Source: Closterium sp. Naga37s-1 | Lineage: Eukaryota; Streptophyta; Zygnematophyceae; Desmidiales; Closteriaceae | Assembly (NCBI GenBank): GCA_947471745.1 | Contig: CANJKZ010000476.1 | Location: 124,001-188,000 of the forward strand | DNA: 64,000 nucleotides | Reading direction: 5' to 3' | Shown: piece by piece, positions 29,095 through 40,373 of the stretch | Layout of the letters: the number at the start of each line of letters is the position of its first letter | How positions within the stretch are numbered: position 1 is the first letter of the stretch | Notes under the pieces: generated by a model | The model's database searches: none | The model's input: only the letters and a program-made list of their open reading frames with translations | Told to the model about the DNA's origin: nothing | Program-made: the position numbers and the translations under genes

Positions 29095-29645
29095 CGGTGG
29101 CGAAGTACCTGGCGACTACATCAGGCATGGGGCTTGTGCTTGGAGGGACTCAGCCAGTGGCGTTGACTGGTCACTGCGACTCTTCCTACGCTGACGACGT
29201 GGAGACTCAGCGCTCGACTCAGGGTTACTGCTTCAGTCTGGGTGCTGGTGCTGTGTCGTGGAGGTCTACACGGTCGTCGTCTGTGGCTACTTTCAGTGCA
29301 GAGGCAGAGATTTACGCTGGTGCCATGGCGGCACAGGAGCTTCGCTGGTTGACCTTCTTGCTCGCCGACCTTGGTGAGCGACCTCGCTCTGCACCGACCT
29401 TGTACGCTGACAACAAGGCCATGATCCTCCTCTGTCGAGAGCCTCGACTGGAGAGCAGAGTGAAGCATATTGACGTGAGGTACTTCCTTCTGCGAGAGCT
29501 GCAGCGACGCGGCCAGGCACGCCTGGACTTCGTGGCCTCAGAGGCCAGCACTGCAGACGTCTTCACCAAGGCCCTGGCGCTTCGTGACCACCACAGGTTC
29601 TGTGTGCAGTGGGGGCTTGTTGATGTAGGCCCTCGGTTGCTGTAG
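29095..29645 (+). pseudogene. Element C RNase H fragment
   Basis: The fragment reads GHCDSSYADDVETQRSTQGY, SWRSTRSSSVATFSAEAEIY, LYADNKAMILL and KHIDVRYFLLRELQ, with the catalytic acidic residues of a copia RNase H, and ends at a TAG near the 3' LTR. It is preceded not by RT but by a Gly/Ala-rich minisatellite (28890-29080, repeated GGAGGTGCTGG-type units), so RT was lost by a deletion whose joint lies in or at this repeat. Confidence 0.85.
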
Positions 29646-29995
29646 ACTTGCTGTTTGCTCTGCTTGTTGTGCTTTGCTATATATATCATAGTGAACTCTT
29701 GAACTGGCCTTGTGGCCGCTTGCTTGTGCTCGGAATTTGTGTGGTGTCCTTGAGATCCACCCTGTGCTTGCTTTGCTTCTTGCAGTGACTGGTCTTGTGA
29801 CCGTTTGTTCACCCTGCTTGCTTTGATGCCCCTCACTTAGCCTATGGGGGTGTGTCAAATGTTATTATAGGTTCTTAGGCTATAGTGAGTAGCACTATAG
29901 GGAGTACAACACTTTTAGGGTTGCTATTTGTATCCCTTGTTTCCCTAGTTCACACATTCCGTTGTTCGCTAACTTTGAGACTTGTTTCCAACAAT

Positions 29996-30345
29996 TCTGT
30001 CCTGAGGAAGAGATGCAAACTCCCTTGGAAAGAGTCAATGTAGCTGTGTTCTCGTCTTGGCCTCTCGGAGGAGAAGACTGTATCATCCAGAGTTTCTGTT
30101 GGGCTGTTTTTTTGGCTCCTTCTCGGCTGAGAACACAATAGTCTCTTCGGATGATAGAAGTTGTCTTCTGGCCTGTTACACTTGGTGCCTCCTCCGTGGT
30201 CATAATGTCCAGAGGCAGCAACAGACTCCTTCTGCCGTCTTAGCCCCACGCCCTCCCTCTGCTCTTTTGCTCTCCCACGCTTTCTCCAGCAGGAACAGCA
30301 GCAGCACCACCAGAACGAGCACCAGCTGCGCACTATTAGCAGCAA
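29996..30345 (-). pseudogene. Remnant of the last MSH2 exon, in two pieces
   Basis: 30140-30345 follows the MSH2 last exon with gaps (GGATGATAGAAG, GAGGCAGC, CCCTCCCTCTGCTC and the CAGCAGCACCACCAG run). 29996-30060 repeats the GATGCAAACTCCC part. Probably the displaced remainder of unit 2's MSH2. Confidence 0.55.
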
Positions 30346-30351
30346 CAGCGG

Positions 30352-30489
30352 CACTCTGGATCAAGCGCTGGGCCTTTATCCACTTGAGACAGAATGTCTT
30401 ATTGAAGCTTCCAAGAAGGTGGTTGATGATATTTAGAGCTGGGAGGATCCTGCTGCTTCATTTGTTGAGCTTCCTAAGCCTTTGTGGTG
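30352..30489 (+). pseudogene. Remnant of the transporter last exon (unit 3)
   Basis: The translation follows the NST C-terminus: ETECLIEASKKVVDDI, a stop, then SWEDPAASFVELPKPLW, against ETDRLIEASEKALDGIPS and EEQAASFVEPPKPL in 8870-9002. It sits just before CHRD3, convergent with it, as in unit 1. This links the units as copies of one ancestral block. Confidence 0.8.
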
Positions 30490-30671
30490 AGGGTTTTATG
30501 GGGAATATCAGCAAGCAACATCTAACAGTAATAAAACAGCAGGTTTTATTCATAGGCAGTTGGTTTCTTGAACCCGTTTCAGGGTCCCTCCTGCTCTTAT
30601 TCTCGCACTCACAGCACCACAAGCAGTGGCAATACCTAACTCTTTTCACCCTGCACGCTCTTCAACATTTC

Positions 30672-31529
30672 CTACTCCTTCGCGAACTGACCACGCACGG
30701 CCCCATCAGGAAACCGCTTAGTGTGAATATTTCCGTAATGCCCACTAGGCTTCTTAACAATATCCTTAAGAGCCTTCAGCAGCGAATCCGATCGATCTTC
30801 CTTGTTCTTCCCGAGGGAGCCCTCGCAGCGCCACTCCTCGTCGCCCTTCTTCTCGTAATGGCAAGGCAGGTCCAGCAGCACGTCGCCGTTCTTTCCCTTC
30901 TCCCCCGTGTGCACGTGCGTCTTGGTGGGCGGCATCTCGCCTTTCAGCCGGCTGGTTTTCACCGTGTACTTCACCCACTTGGGCTTGTCGTCATCCCTGA
31001 ATGGCGATGACGCCAGGGGTAGAAACATCATTGAATCACGCACGAAGGTAAAGGGATAATCAGTGAAACGCCACAGGAGAGAATTTGTGAACAGAAGAAG
31101 GATTTGGTTTGCCGATGATGTGTTCCTCACTTGCTAACATGCGTGGTAACTTGATGCTGAAGGGATATTTGGCTGGGAAATGTGACGAATCAGACACAGA
31201 GTTCTTGGCGATCGAGCAGTGTGGGAAGGAAGGGAGCAAGAGGAACTGACCAACATGCTCGTGGCTGTGTGCGATTGCGAGCATCCCCGCGAGAAAAGCT
31301 GCACACAAACAAACACGCGATACGCGGATTGAGTCCAATGCTTGATATGGATACATCGTCTTCTTCATCGTCAGGCCAATTCTGTGGCGTTTCAAAAACC
31401 TTGATGAAATAAATATCGGCAGGTGAAGCACGCGGGCGAATGGGCTACGAAACAGTTGAGAAGTTGTGAGCCAAAATGCTGTCATGGACGCTTACCTAAG
31501 AGCAAGACGCGAGCAGGAATCGAGGCCAT
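30672..31529 (-). pseudogene. CHRD3: CHRD-domain gene lacking exon 3
   Basis: Exon 1 (31496-31529), exon 2 (31251-31298, AFLAGMLAIAHSHEHV) and exon 4 (30672-30996) are intact and open. Exon 3, with the GANEVPKNDS half of the domain, is gone: intron 3 sequence (GCGTGGTA) runs directly into intron 2 sequence (ACTTGATGCTGAAGGG), a deletion easily seen against CHRD4. Joining exon 2 to exon 4 shifts the frame, so no CHRD protein can result unless another exon is used. The exon 4 sequence itself has no defect. Confidence 0.85.
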
Positions 31530-32060
31530 GATGCCGAAAAATGATATTCGTCGCAGCGTTTATCAGAAAACTGCGTAATTAGAAGTAAGGCGGACTCGGA
31601 GTCACTGCTTGAGGACTAAGAGGCAAAGGATTCGAAGGCGGGTGGCCACAAAATGAATTGCTTGTTGAGTGAAATGCACCAGTTTATATAGTTTCAGTTG
31701 TAAGCCTCGCCTGGAGGGACTAGAAAGGCACGCCGCGGCAGCTCCAAAACAGACTAGGCACAGGAGCGAATTCGAGTCGCCGGAGCGATCTGTACTCGGC
31801 GTGCCACACGGCTCCATCTCACTCTGACCCTGATGCTGCTCATATAATTGCGTCTCGCTCGTTCAGGTAAGTGCCTGAGCAAGGGCAATAATGCTGTGCC
31901 GGGTCTGGCATGGACTGAGGTGAAAGAGGGAGAGCGTCTTGAGGAATTTGAGAAGTTGGTGCGGTTCAGGCCGGCGAAAAGTGGTGCTTCCAAATGTTTC
32001 GCGTGTGACGGGCAATAATTGTGACGCTGCTTGTCACGATACTGTGGCACCGTTCTGGAT
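31530..32060 (-). promoter_or_regulatory. CHRD3 promoter with TATA box
   Basis: The minus strand reads CTATATAAAC at 31682-31691, about 153 bp from the ATG, with the GAGCGATCTGTACTCGGCG block at about 31784-31802 and CATATAATTGCGTC at about 31840. Same layout as CHRD2 and CHRD4. Confidence 0.7.
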
Positions 32061-32544
32061 TAGTATGGAACCTTACTGAAGCGGAACGCAACTCATACAA
32101 TCTCTACTATTGAACGCAACTCACTGCGCTCCGTGGTGCGACATGAGACATTTAGAAGGATTCGATAACCCAATTACAAGCATGGCAGACTGAGATATAT
32201 TACATGAAACAGGAACAAAACTCCACACAAAACATAGAATACGAGTCCTGATCAGCTCGCCTAATAGTTCAGCCACCTGAAACTCTTCACTTGCCAAACC
32301 ACAGCTGCCAATGCCTCCCTTTTTCCAACTGCCAAGAGAGGAACTCATGCAGCTCTGGATGATAGAAGCTGGGTTCTGAGCCACTCGTTTCCCTCCGCAT
32401 CCCCCTCCAAAGCCTTGACCTGCGCTGCTACTGCCTTCAATGCATCCTCTGCAGTCATCTTGTCGAGAGGTAGCGATGCAAACTCCCGAAGGAACTGACG
32501 TGCTCGCCCCACTCCCTCCCTCTGCTCCTCCCCTCCCTCCCGCT

Positions 32545-33002
32545 TGTTGGGACAACCGAAAGGTTATCACAAGCATTCCCGAAGACTCTCCACTGTCGCA
32601 TCTCTTCATAGCGAAGCAGGTGCTTGTACCAGTACCGCATGAGCTCGTATAGAGCACGCGGAAGTTCGAGGGTCACCCGAAGGTCAACAGTCGAAGACAG
32701 TCAACGGTCGTGACCCTTGACTGCCCAGTAACCGCACAAGGCAGTTGCGAAATGCAACATGGCAACTGTCTAGAATGGCAATAGTCGCGGGTTACTGTAG
32801 CAATGCAATTCAGTTAATAAGGGAATGTACCCCTCAGATGACATGGCTAGCTAGGCTTTCTATTTATACTCTTGTACTCCTATCTTATAATCATCTTGTT
32901 CTCTTTCAATTTATTAACAAGGTCATTACAGAGACTTCACAGTTCTCTCCCATATACTTGGCAACCTTATCCTATCCACTACGATTCTTAGTTATAACAT
33001 CA
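32545..33002. mobile_element. Solo LTR in the last exon of MSH2-I
   Basis: The 458-bp block starts TGTTGGGAC and ends ATAACATCA, with the 5-bp duplication CCGCT at 32540-32544 and 33003-33007. MSH2-II shows the uninterrupted site. It holds a TATA-like TATTTATACTC and no genes. Its insertion puts a stop just inside the LTR, removing the last third of the exon. Confidence 0.88.
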
Positions 33003-33324
33003 CCGCTTACGCTTGGCTGCACCAGCACCCGCACCAGCACCCGCGCCAGCACCAGCAGCAGCAGCGGCACCATGAGCAGCACCAGCATCTGTATCTGCAC
33101 CAGCAGCAGTGCCATGAGCAGCGGGAGGGGCAAAGTCTTCGAGCTCCTGTGCCTTGGCTCGTGCCATGGCCACCACCTCGGGAGGGAAGTGTGCAAACTC
33201 CGCCACGTGGATGCCAAAGCTCTGATCACACGGACCCGGTTGCACCTGGAGGGGGTGAATGAGTGACAATAGCAAATGCTTTAATCCAATGAGGAGGAAG
33301 CCCTGCTAAGGGAGGAAAGCGCTG

Positions 33325-34290
33325 CTACGGGAGGGAAGTGTGCAAACTCCGCCACATGGATGCCAAAGCTCTGATCACACGGGACAGGTTGCACCTGGAG
33401 GGGGGAGGGGTGGAGGGGGGTAGGAGGGGTGGGCAAAAACAATGATGTATTTATACACACATATATGCAGTGATCTCTGAGATTTGTGATATTTGTGATA
33501 CCAAATAAACAAACAGTTGTCGAAGCAGAGAAATAACACTCTATCGCTTTTTGAGGAAGCAATTATGGAAACGCGTAAGAAAGGGCAAAGAAAAAGGACC
33601 AGCAGTGGGTGTAGCGACCCAGTTCATTACCTTGTAAAGCATGGTGAGCTTCCTGGAAGCTTCGTCGATGTGTGCGCTGACGTGGAAGTTGGCAACCCCA
33701 CTGGAAGCATCTCGGGTCTCGAGAGCCGTGAGCTCGTGAAAGTGCATGGCGAAGAGGGTGGGCGCTCTGGTGACGTCCACTAGATGCTCGCAGATAGCCC
33801 AGGCGAGACCTGGTGGGGGGGGGAGTGGTGGGTGGTAAGGCAAGAGAGCCGTGAGCTTGTGAAAGTGTGTGTGGCGAAGAGGGTGGGCGCTTTAGTGACG
33901 TCAACCAGATGCTCACAGATAGCCCAGGCAAGACCTGGTGGGGGAAGGGAGGGAGATTGTGGGGGTAAAACAGACAGGATTGAAAAGGGCAGGGTCTCGA
34001 GGGCCGTGAGCTCGTGAAAGTGCGTGGCAAAGAGGGTGGGTGCTCTAGTGACGTCCACTAGTTCCTCGCAGATAGCCCAGGCAAGACCTGCAAGGAGATT
34101 GGAGGGGAACAAGCAGGGTGGCGAAGAGGGTGGGCGCCCTGGTCACGTCCACTAGATGTGCACAGATGGCCCAAGGAAGAGCTGGTGGAAGCGGAATCGA
34201 GGCGGTGTAAAACAGACAGGGCAGGAAAGCGACGATGACAAGAGGCAGGGTCTCGAGAGCCGTGAGCTTGTAAATCTCCCACCTTCATCC
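33325..34290 (-). repeat. Extra copies of MSH2 exons in MSH2-I introns
   Basis: A copy of the start of the last exon ([18 protein letters not shown]) lies at about 33325-33400. Copies of the GLAWAICEHLVDVTKAPTLF exon lie at about 33852-33935, 33986-34093, 34113-34175 and 34190-34270. Several keep the CAG acceptor next to GTCTTGCCTGGGC. Confidence 0.8.
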
Positions 34291-34370
34291 CTTATATCCA
34301 ACCTCCTACCTATGTGCTAGCTTTAATCTCCCAACGCTCATCAAAGGCAGCATGCACTGAGGCCAGCACT

Positions 34371-34770
34371 CACCCAAACCATCATAGGCGGACGTTCCGC
34401 GGCCCCAGCTCATAGAGAATCACCAGCGAGTGCGGCGTGGCAGCATGCAGGATGGCTGCTGTCTCCAGCCAACACTCTTTGGGCATTTTAACTGAATCAG
34501 GGGCGGCACTCACCAAAGCCATCGTACGTCGACGTGCCCCTCCCTAGCTCGTCATAATGACCAGCGAGTGGGGCGTGGCGGCATGCAGAATGGCTGCTGT
34601 TTCCAGCATTTCAGCCATGAAGGTACTCACTCCCCTCAGCTGGAATTGGGCAGGGAGGAGAAACACCGAGAGAGGGAAGGAAGACAACAAACGGCAGGTA
34701 AGTTGTCTTTGCCGTCAGATTGCAGCTGTTTCGAGCATTTCTGCCATGATCGTGCTCATCCACTTTTGAG
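34371..34770 (-). repeat. Copies of the MSH2 Walker B exon
   Basis: The exon coding [16 protein letters not shown] and [14 protein letters not shown] appears at about 34371-34475 and 34514-34639, with its 5' end again at about 34722-34762. None is intact. The intact form is 50089-50215 in MSH2-II. Confidence 0.8.
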
Positions 34771-34839
34771 ATGAGCATTCCATCTTGGGAGTTGGAAGGG
34801 GGGAGTTGGAACTTGGGAGGGAGATGATCGTGCGCATCC

Positions 34840-34860
34840 ACTTTTGAGACGTTCAAAAGT
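34840..34860. repeat. Palindrome at duplicated exon ends
   Basis: 8-bp arms (ACTTTTGA and TCAAAAGT) around GACGT. The flanking phrase GATCGTGC-CATCCA occurs at 34747-34762 and 34826-34840, and part of it (CGCATCCA) again at 34861. At the first occurrence a half palindrome (CTTTTGAGATGAGC) follows. Confidence 0.8.
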
Positions 34861-35910
34861 CGCATCCATGTGACTTCCTTTTGACTTTCCCCCTCCCAAG
34901 TTCCAACTCCCCCCTTTCAACTCCCCCCTTCCAACTTACCCCCTCCGAAACCCCGCTCGCCCATTTCATCTCCCCCCTCACCTTCCATCTCCCCCCTCAC
35001 ATTCCATCTCCCCCCTCACATTCCATCTCCCCCCTCACCTGGCAATCCCCAGCGCCCACACGGGCGAGGATAGTTGTCAAACATACTAAGTAGTCGGGCC
35101 TAGGCTTAGTAGCCTAGGCCACAGGAAGACTAGAACGAGGCGTCAAGTACGAGCGAGAGTTGTGTGCACGAACAGAAATGAGGAAGGAATGATTGGACTA
35201 GCAAGCAGCAGGATACAAATAGCAAACCCTAAGGGGCTGTACTCACTATTGAGTACCCCACTGCAGGCTACACAAACAACATATTCTGACACACCCCCAT
35301 AGCCAAAGTGGGGTGTAATCAGCACAATGAGCAGTCATAGCAATAGTTCACAATTAATGAGCAGAGCTAGAGGCAGTCACAGAGGGCAAGTGAGGAGGAG
35401 GAGGGACTGCGAGAGGAGAGAAGATGGGAGGCGACGACTGAAGCTGCAGACACACGGGCAACAGGAGTGCGCACTCAGTGGCTACCGGGAGCTAGTGCCC
35501 CGGAATACAGGAGTAACAGGCTCTGCGGCTGCGACGAGCGGCAGGAGCAACGGACCCACGGGCGACAGGTGCAGCAAGCTCTCTGAGCTACCAGCGGCCA
35601 CTAGAACCCCGGACTACAGGCGCTGCGGACGACACGACGACAGGCTCCACTCAACCTCCTCCAACTGTCCCACACCCCCCCCCACACACCCCCTGCTGCA
35701 CCCCTAGCTCCACTCCCACATCACCCCCCTAGCTCCACTCCCCGCGGCTCCCACACCTCCACCCCCCTCAGCAGCAGCTGCAGCAGTGGGAGACGAAAAA
35801 AGGAGGAGGGGAAAGGGAAGGGGAGCACCCACACCTCGCACCCCCATGCTCGCCACCCCACACCCCCACCACCGTGGAACGCACGGCGGAATGGGAGCAA
35901 TGGGCAGCAC

Positions 35911-35938
35911 GGGGGGGGGGGGGGGGGGGGGGGGGGGG
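35911..35938 (+). repeat. Run of 28 G
   Basis: An uninterrupted G run in the interior of the 35075-37028 element. Length in an assembly is unreliable. It could form quadruplex structures. Confidence 0.85.
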
Positions 35939-36109
35939 AACGGGACGGGCTGCAGGGACGGGCCGCGGGCTGCTGCAGGGGCAGCTGGCGCGGGTCTTGG
36001 GGCGGCTGCTGCAGGCACGGGCTGCTCCAGGGGCGGCTGCTGCAGGTGCGGGCTGCTCCAGGGGCGGCTCCAGGGGCGGCCGCTGCAGGTGAAAGGTAGG
36101 AGGAAGGGG

Positions 36110-36660
36110 GGGGGGGAAGAGCGCGGCCCCCAGGGCGCCCCGACGGGCGACGAGAAAGGGAGCCGCGCGGCCCCCCAGGGCCGCCGCGACGGGCGACGGG
36201 AAGGGCGCCGCGCGGGCCCCCAGAGCCGCCGCGACGGGCGACGGGAAGGGCGCCGCGCGGGCCCCCAGAGCCGCCGCGACGGGCGACGGGAAGGGCGCCG
36301 CGCGGGCCCCCCGGAGCGCCACGACGGGCGACGGGAAGGGGAGGCCGCGCGGCCCCCGTGGTCGCCACGACGGGCGACGGGAGGGGACCCCGCGCGGGCC
36401 CCCTTGGTCGCACGACGGACGACGGGAGGGGGGGCCGCGCGGGCCCCCGTGGTCGCCACGACGGACGACGGGAGGGGAGGCCGCGCGGGCCCCCGTGGTC
36501 GCCACGACGGACGACGGGAGGGGAGGCCGCGCGGGCCCCCGTGGTCGCCACGACGGACGACGGGAGGGGAGGCCGCGCGGGCCCCCATGATCGCCACGAC
36601 GGACGACGGGAGGGGAGGCCGCGCGGACCCCCGAGGGCACCACGACGGGCGCCACGGAGG
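36110..36660 (-). repeat. GC-rich tandem repeat in the interior of 35075-37028
   Basis: About ten copies of a unit of roughly 56-60 bp built on GCCCGTCGTGGCG and GGGGGCCCGCGCGGC-type words (minus strand), matching the repeat at 24100-24530 in the other element. Confidence 0.9.
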
Positions 36661-37107
36661 GGTAAGCCGCCACGCGCCCCGAGCGCGTGGCGGGTAGAAA
36701 CCCTAATGTCGGCGCCGCGCACCACGGGGCGCGCGGCGGACAGTACGGCAGCGGAAGCAGGTGGTGGGCCCATACACAGGAAGGCGGCAGACATGCCACC
36801 CTCTGATACCATGTCAAACATACTAAGTAGTCGGGCCTAGGCTTAGTAGCCTAGGCCACAGGAAGACTAGAACGAGGCGTCAAGTACGAGCGAGAGTTGT
36901 GTGCACGAACAGAAATGAGGAAGGAATGATTGGACTAGCAAGCAGCAGGATACAAATAGCAAACCCTAAGGGGCTGTACTCACTATTGAGTACCCCACTG
37001 CAGGCTACACAAACAACATATTCTGACAATAGTATCTTTGGTGCTCACGTGTGTCCCCCTCTCCCAGTCATCCTCTCGTCATCACCTGCCAGTCACCCCC
37101 CCTCCCC

Positions 37108-37560
37108 CCCTTACCTGCCAATCACCAACGTCCACACGGGCTAAGATGACGTTTCGGATGCTCACATGAGTACCAGCCAAACCACCTGTTTCTCACTCCC
37201 TCCCTTCCCCCCTCGGTCCACTCCCCCTTTCCCCATTCCCCCTCCCCCCACATCTGGCAATCCCCAGCGCCCACACGGGCAAAGCTGGGGTCTCGAATGC
37301 TCACATGTGCCCCGTGAATTAAGGTTATTTCTGAGACGTCTCAAATATAACCTCTCCCACTCGTCCTCTCGCCGTCACCTGCCCTTCATCCCTCCTTCAC
37401 CCTTCCCCTCCCCCCTCCCCCCTCCCCCCTACCTCCTCCCCCCTCACCTAGCAATCCCCAGCGCCCACACGAGCAAAGATGGCATCTCTGATGCTCACGT
37501 GTGCGCGGGAGCAAGGCACGAATGACCCCACCTGTGCCATCAGCACCACCACTCCCACCT
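37108..37560 (-). repeat. Copies of the MSH2 exon [16 protein letters not shown]...ARVGAGDCQ
   Basis: Partial copies at about 37108-37170 and 37252-37310 and a full-length 111-bp copy at 37448-37558. The full copy ends GACTGCTAG-like (Q codon changed to stop) before its donor. Confidence 0.78.
37322..37353. repeat. Palindrome in MSH2-I intron
   Basis: AGGTTAT and ATAACCT arms surround TTCTGAGACGTCTCAAAT; the centre GAGACGTCTC is a perfect palindrome. No direct repeat is obvious beside this one. Confidence 0.8.
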
Positions 37561-37667
37561 GCGGCACACACGCAGGGAGATGGAACTTGTAGTGAGGATG
37601 AGGAGGACATGTATGGAGGCGAGAGAGGGTTGAGCAGAGGCTTGATTGCAATCGAAGGTCGACAGTA

Positions 37668-37695
37668 CCACTACCACTACCACTACCACTACCAC
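37668..37695. repeat. CCACTA hexamer repeat in MSH2-I
   Basis: Four to five units. The matching tract in MSH2-II at 51617-51679 has about ten units. Confidence 0.9.
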
Positions 37696-38750
37696 GCAAG
37701 CATGCCGGCTAGAGGTACACTATCAAGTTCATTCGTTCCTTAGACTCGGTTTCATATTGTAGGCGCCGCAGATCTAGTTTCACTAACACGCAGCTCTTCT
37801 CAACACACAACGCACCTGGCGAATGAAGGTTGACTTGCCGCCCATGTTGGGCCCTTAAGTGACGTATTCTCCAACCCGAAACGTGTATGTGACCTTTATG
37901 CAACACACCTGGCGTGAAAAACATACCTGGCGTATGAAGGTTGACTTGCCGCCCATGTTGGGCCCTGTGATAACTTGGAACCAGCTGCGACCCCTCTCCT
38001 GTTGTGATGGGGTGGTGAGGTTGTAAGGTTGGGAGGTGAGGGTGGTAAGCTGGCATTGAAACAGCACAAAACTCTGCAGGGACTGAGAGGTACCACCGGG
38101 CTCTGTGATGATATGAAACCAGCTGCGCTCCCTCTCCTGGTGGGGTGGGGTGGTGTGTGTATGGATGAGCGGGTGCATGGGTGTGTGAGTGGTTGGTGGG
38201 GTGGCTGGTGGGTGGGTGGGATGCACTCAAGGCTGGTCACTGGTCATCAAGATGAGATGCGGTACAACGAGGTACAGTATGGTAATGGATGGCAGATGGC
38301 TGCAGATAGGGGATGGGAGATGGGAGGAGATAGATGAAGACTGGTAACTCACCAGGCGGCAGTGGTTGGGGATGAAGCTGACGTCATCCTGCACCTCCAC
38401 ACATGGATGGCGGCTGTCCTCCAACATTAGGCCGCCCTCCTCCCGATGCCATCAGTTGTTCCATGCCATGCGAGGGAGGAGGGCGGAGGAAGGGAGAGAA
38501 GGGGGAATGAGAGCGGAGCAGGGGACATGGAAACACTGCCCCTCCACACATGGATGGCGGCTGTCCTCCAACATTAGGCCGCCCTCCTCCCGATGCCATC
38601 AGTTGTTCCATGCCATGCCATGCCATGCGAGGGAGGAGGGCGGAGGAAGGGAGAGAAGGGGGAATGAGAGCGGAGCAGGGGACATGGAAACACTGCCCCT
38701 CCACACATGGATGGCGGCTGTCCTCCAACACTAGGTCGCCCTCCTCCTGA

Positions 38751-39045
38751 TGCCATGCCATGCCATGCCATGCCATGCCATGCCATGCCATGCCATGTAT
38801 GCCATGTGTATGCCATGCCATGCCATGCCATGCCATGTCATGCCATGCCATGCCATGCCATGCCATGTATGCCATGTGTATGCCATGCCATGCCATGCCA
38901 TGTATGCCATGTGTATGCCATGCCATGCCATGCCATTTATGCCATGCCATGTATGTCATGCCATGTATGCCATGTGTATGCCATGCCATGTATGCCATGC
39001 CATATATGCCATGTGTATGCCATGCAAGCCATGCCATGCCATGTG
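38751..39045. repeat. CCATG pentanucleotide repeat array
   Basis: Long imperfect (CCATG)n tract with TATGCCATGTG interruptions inside an MSH2-I intron. MSH2-II has only a short version at about 52780-52885, so the tract expanded after the units separated. Confidence 0.95.
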
Positions 39046-39224
39046 ACGCGCCAAGAGATGGGAAGAAGGGGGAACAAGAAGGAGGAGGGGAGAGGACAGA
39101 AAAGGGAAGAAAAAACAACAGGGCAAATATGGAAGGCAATAGGGCATGGGAGCAACAGGTCACTGGCCACGTTGCGAGTTTGCAAGGCACGCATTTTGTG
39201 CTCCAAAGATTGCAATAAGCTTAT

Positions 39225-39242
39225 TTTTGAGTAGACTCAAAA
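39225..39242. repeat. Palindrome at a duplication junction
   Basis: TTTTGAGTAGACTCAAAA has 8-bp arms. Direct copies of about 50 bp flank it (39158-39207 and 39245-39294). Confidence 0.87.
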
Positions 39243-40373
39243 TGGGTCACTGGCCACGTTGCAAGATTGCAAGGCACACACTTTGTGCACCAAGGAACGC
39301 GGTAAAAAAAAGTGCGATGTTTTTTCTCACCAGCCCTCCAAGGTTTGTACTGGGCCTGAGATGGAGGGTCGGACTTAGGGAGTGGGTGCCGAAGCTGCAA
39401 GCTCAGCAAATCCCTGAAGCACGTCCATTTCGGCAATGAGTGCTGCCACGCCCTCAAACACCTGTGGGCATGAAGGACAATGAAGGCATTGAGAGGAAAT
39501 GCTCATGGTGGTACTCAAATCGGGCGTGTTGTGAGCAGACTCCGAAGGCAAATCCCTGAAGCACGTCCATCTCGGCAATGAGTGTTGCAACGCCCTCAAA
39601 CACCTGTGGGCATGCAGGGGAAGATGAAAGGCAATGAAGGCAATGATAGGCCTGAAGCATGAGTCCCCAATGCCTGACTCCACATCCAAAACCTTAAACC
39701 AGGAACCTTGAACCCCAAACCCAACTCTCACCTCCAAAAACGTCTGAGCCACTTCCACCACCTTGATTTTTGGAGGTCACGTGTGTTGGAAGCAAGCGGT
39801 GGTTGATATGCCCCCAACCCACCGAATGTGTTTCAGTGCTCACCATTTGAGTGAGCTGCAGGTTTCGCGAAGGGCTGCAGGTTGACTTCGGAAGACCCAG
39901 TCAATTGGAGCCACATGGCAACACAAGAACAATCGAGACTGAAGAAGAATTCGGTTCGGTGAATTTCGGGTGCCGAATTTCACCCCTTCGAATTGTTACA
40001 CGAATGTTCGCGATACATCTCGTAGTGAGTAGATGTTATGTTACATGCGCGACTCGATGTATTGAGTAGCTATAAATGTGTTCGCCTTGTTTGCATGTAT
40101 TATACTGAAATCCAGAATCACTTTGTATGTGATACATTCGACAACAAAATCCAGAGAGCATCCTATCCTTCAACCTAGAGCATAGCTTTCACGTGAGAGG
40201 CCATAACTCGCTCAATACTTAGTCGATCGACGCAATTGACGGCTCGTTGGAAAGCTAAGACAGAGCTCTAGTTACTGGTGTAACTCCTAGTTCCTGCCAA
40301 GTAGAGGAGAAGCCTCTACAACAGCGGTATCAGAGCTGGCCGGAGGAGTCTACGCGCGTGACGAGAAGCTAGC

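Larger units (their letters stand above)
25342..29980 (+). mobile_element. Copia-type LTR element C, RT deleted
   Basis: 128-bp LTRs (25342-25469 and 29853-29980) start TGTCAAATG and end TTTGAGA. They are nearly identical. The target-site duplication CTTGT is at 25337-25341 and 29981-29985. The primer-binding site is TGGTATCATGAG at 25470. The leader is a long GC-rich minisatellite. Coding parts are protease and integrase (26741-28459) and RNase H (to 29645), with the RT missing between them. Confidence 0.92.
35075..37028 (-). mobile_element. Non-autonomous LTR retroelement with GC-rich interior
   Basis: 217-bp LTRs (35075-35291, 36812-37028) are identical or nearly so. The target-site duplication ATAGT is at 35070-35074 and 37029-37033. 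The primer-binding site reads TGGTATCAGAGG on the minus strand at about 36800-36811, so the element points left. The interior is a GC-rich repeat (36110-36660), a run of 28 G (35911-35938) and a pyrimidine-rich end. Long arginine/proline frames exist on both strands, but no retroviral-type gene. Confidence 0.9.

Noticed and set aside
35721..36821. Long arginine/proline-rich open frames on both strands (366, 349, 303 aa)
   Set aside because: They lie in a GC-rich tandem repeat with few A/T-containing stop codons. Several frames on both strands are open together and none resembles a known family. Treated as repeat by-products.
38384..39234. Repetitive HAMPCHAMPC and GMAWHGMAWH frames
   Set aside because: Translations of the CCATG pentanucleotide repeat.
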